Source: JBEKTY01 sp049515555 (GTDB taxonomy: Bacteria > Planctomycetota > Planctomycetia > Pirellulales > Thermoguttaceae). Taken from it: DNA of 64,000 nucleotides. Below are positions 62,319 to 64,000 of the stretch, in pieces. Positions within the stretch are counted from its first letter, which is position 1. The number at the start of each line of letters is the position of its first letter. The position numbers and the translations under genes were made by a program. The notes under the pieces are model-generated. The model made no database searches, had not been told where the DNA came from, and was given only the letters and a program-made list of their open reading frames with translations. The stretch lies in contig JBEKTY010000007.1 of assembly GCA_049515555.1 (NCBI GenBank), positions 1 to 64,000 of the forward strand, in the 5' to 3' direction.

Positions 62319-64000
62319 CTAGCGTCCTAAGTCGCTGGCGCGGCCCTGGAGGTTTTGCAGGGCCTGGTTTACGCCGGGCATCGCCTCTTTGCGGATGTCG
62401 GGGTTCTGGATATTGCCGCCGACGTGGATCACCATGAGTTGCTGACTGGCGCCGGTGAAGAGGTTGCGGAGGATGGGGATGCCCACTTCGGCCCGGCCCA
62501 CCACGGGGGTGAAGGTCATCCGCGTCTCACCCTCGAAGTTCATTTCGCCCTTGCCCAGCAGGCTGATGGCGTCGCCGGTGAAGTTGATCTTCTCGAAGTA
62601 GACGTGCTCGCCTTGGATGTGGAAGTCGACGTCGCTCTTGCTGAAGGCGTTGGGGTCGGGGGCGCGGACGCTGAGGATCTTGAGCATGGAGATCATCACG
62701 GGCAGCTCGTAGACGTTGGCGTCGCGGAGGTGGATGTTGCCGCGGCCGGACCAGGTGTTGCGGCTGTGGCCGGCCCCGCTGAGGGCCAGGGTGCCTTGCA
62801 GGCGGCCGCGGAGATTCTGGCGGTTGAGGAGCAGCTCGCGGGCGGCGGCGGCCAGGTCGGCGTCGACCAGCGTAACCTGCAGGCCGTAGCGGGGCCGTGC
62901 TCCCGGGGCCAGCCAGGCGTCGCCGTACAGGCTGCCGCCGAAGAGCTTGGCCGTCAGCGGCCGCAGGGGTCGCGGCGGCTGGCCGCCGGCAACCAGCCCC
63001 TGGTTCTGCCGCTGGCCGACCCACGAGCCGAACAGCAGTTGCTGGTCGTCGATCCACAGCGGCCCCAGGACTTGGGTGAATTGGCAGTCCTTGCAACCCA
63101 GCGAGTCCAGCGCCAGCTCGCCGCCGCTGTGGAAGCTCTGGCCGTCCAGCCCGCCGGCCAGGGCCAGGCTGCCGTGAATGTTGTCCAGCCGGATGCCGCT
63201 ATCGACGCTCACCTGTTCCAGGCCGAGCACCACGTCCCACTGCGAGCGGACCGGCTCGTCGGGGCTGCCGCCGCGGGCCACGTCGAGCTTGCCGCGGAGG
63301 CTGACCAGGCCGCTGGGGTTCAGCTCGCCGAGGGCCTTCCGCAGGCGGGCCGGAATGGCCTGCATCAGCTCGCGATCCAGCCGCAGGCGGTCGACGGTCA
63401 GGGCCTCCAGGCGCAGCAGCCAGCCGCCGTCGGGCGTGAAGCGGCAGTCGCCGCTGGTGGTCAGGCTGACCGGCCCGTGCTCGGCCCGAAAGCGCTCGAA
63501 GGCCACGCGGCCGTTGCTGTAGGTGAGCATGCCCCGCAGCTTCTCCAGGCGGTAGGGAAAGCTCAGCGGCTCGATCGAGCAAGCTTCGGTCCGCGGCGCG
63601 GCGCAGACGCTCAAGTCGAACTGGTGCGTCTGGTCGACGTAGCGGACGTCGGCCGAAAGGTCGATGATCCCGTGCGGATTGAGCACCTGCCACACCTGCC
63701 GCATCGCCGGCTGCAGGGCGTCGCGGAGCTCGTCTTCCAGGGGCACGTCGGTGGCCGAGAGGTGCAACGCCAGTTCGTTGCCCTGGGGAGTGGCCGTGAG
63801 GGTGCCTTCGCCGCGGAGGCGGCTGGTGCCGTTACCGCCCTCCAGGTCGCGGAAAGACCAGGTCCCGTCCTGCATTTCCAGCGTGCCCCGGAGATTGGCG
63901 ACCGAGTACGGAAAATGCTCGTAGCGGAGCCAGCAGCGGCTGGCCCACACCGACAGGTGCTGGTGGAACGGCTCGCCGGCCGAGTCGCGCCACAGGCGGT
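62319..64000 (-). CDS. AsmA/YhdP-like protein, partial (5' end outside the window)
   Basis: The frame is open to the window edge, so at least 559 residues of the C-terminal part are present and the start lies beyond 64000. A GTG at 63950 is not needed as a start because the same frame continues with RLWRDSAGEPFHQHLSV. The sequence is beta-strand repeat-rich with the feel of AsmA-like or DUF3971 (YhdP) envelope proteins: GMLTYSNGRVAFERFRAEHG, LRGKLDVARGGSPD and, near the end, DFHIQGEHVYFEKINFTGDA and FTPVVGRAEVGIPILRNLF. Such proteins bridge the periplasm and move phospholipid to the outer membrane. The short conserved gene follows in the same operon. Confidence 0.72.
   Translation of the reverse strand, partial: RLWRDSAGEPFHQHLSVWASRCWLRYEHFPYSVANLRGTLEMQDGTWSFRDLEGGNGTSRLRGEGTLTATPQGNELALHLSATDVPLEDELRDALQPAMRQVWQVLNPHGIIDLSADVRYVDQTHQFDLSVCAAPRTEACSIEPLSFPYRLEKLRGMLTYSNGRVAFERFRAEHGPVSLTTSGDCRFTPDGGWLLRLEALTVDRLRLDRELMQAIPARLRKALGELNPSGLVSLRGKLDVARGGSPDEPVRSQWDVVLGLEQVSVDSGIRLDNIHGSLALAGGLDGQSFHSGGELALDSLGCKDCQFTQVLGPLWIDDQQLLFGSWVGQRQNQGLVAGGQPPRPLRPLTAKLFGGSLYGDAWLAPGARPRYGLQVTLVDADLAAAARELLLNRQNLRGRLQGTLALSGAGHSRNTWSGRGNIHLRDANVYELPVMISMLKILSVRAPDPNAFSKSDVDFHIQGEHVYFEKINFTGDAISLLGKGEMNFEGETRMTFTPVVGRAEVGIPILRNLFTGASQQLMVIHVGGNIQNPDIRKEAMPGVNQALQNLQGRASDLGR

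Noticed and set aside
1..64000. tRNA, rRNA, riboswitches, prophage or replication origin
   Set aside because: No cloverleaf, rRNA-like sequence, phage structural gene, dnaA-box cluster or known riboswitch fold was recognised by eye. A covariance-model search could still find small RNAs.

Overview
The window is high-GC DNA from what is most likely a planctomycete of the Pirellulales/Thermoguttaceae type. This is inferred from the gene families, because no rRNA or tRNA is present. Typical planctomycete signs are several Tat- or Sec-exported Gfo/Idh/MocA oxidoreductases, a WD40-caspase fusion, HzsA-like di-haem beta-propeller proteins, a PQQ-type propeller with a degenerate methyltransferase-like N-terminus, a HEAT-like exported protein, leucine-rich-repeat and Kelch proteins, and many dispersed palindromic repeats. 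Genes lie on both strands, mostly as single units, usually with a clear purine-rich ribosome binding site.

Layout. 0.1-7 kb: an exported Gfo/Idh/MocA oxidoreductase, a HEAT-like protein, a four-helix membrane protein, an antitoxin-like gene followed by a broken MazF/PemK-like toxin, and two more Gfo/Idh/MocA genes. 7-8 kb: an IS200-type (RAYT) transposase between perfect 30-bp inverted repeats, then a tiny two-helix membrane protein. 8-18 kb: SppA protease, exported flavodoxin, small cupin, outer-membrane barrel candidate, then a tight set of WD40-caspase, small Cys-rich protein and M28 peptidase. 18-32.5 kb: leucine-rich-repeat protein, large glycosidase-like protein, MGH1/GH63-like glycosidase, two HzsA-like di-haem proteins, CehA/McbA-like metallohydrolase and a Kelch protein. 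32.5-51.6 kb: carbohydrate region with Gfo/Idh/MocA, GH42-like protein, GH29 alpha-L-fucosidase interrupted by an in-frame TGA, exported aldo/keto reductase, exported sugar isomerase/epimerase, PQQ-like propeller, clan-A glycosidase, RNA 3'-phosphate cyclase (rtcA) and an NHL-like propeller, with at least four decayed gene remnants between them. 51.9-56 kb: zinc-ribbon protein, TPR protein, gluzincin peptidase whose start region is a 39-bp tandem repeat. 56-60.8 kb: Type IIG restriction-modification enzyme, HEPN-motif protein and HARE-HTH-like protein. 60.8-62 kb: a gene-free block of long palindromic REP-like repeats. 62-64 kb: small conserved protein and an AsmA-like protein running off the window edge.

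Taken together, the accessory genes describe degradation of complex glycans (fucose-containing among others) and oxidation or epimerisation of the released sugars outside the cytoplasm, since nearly all of these enzymes carry Sec or Tat signals. The most unusual theme is that short palindromic or tandem repeats sit in frame inside coding sequences, repeatedly at the start codon or signal peptide (5.82, 13.3 and 54.45 kb, plus one mid-gene at 19.65 kb), so repeat insertion appears to reshape N-termini without breaking the frame.
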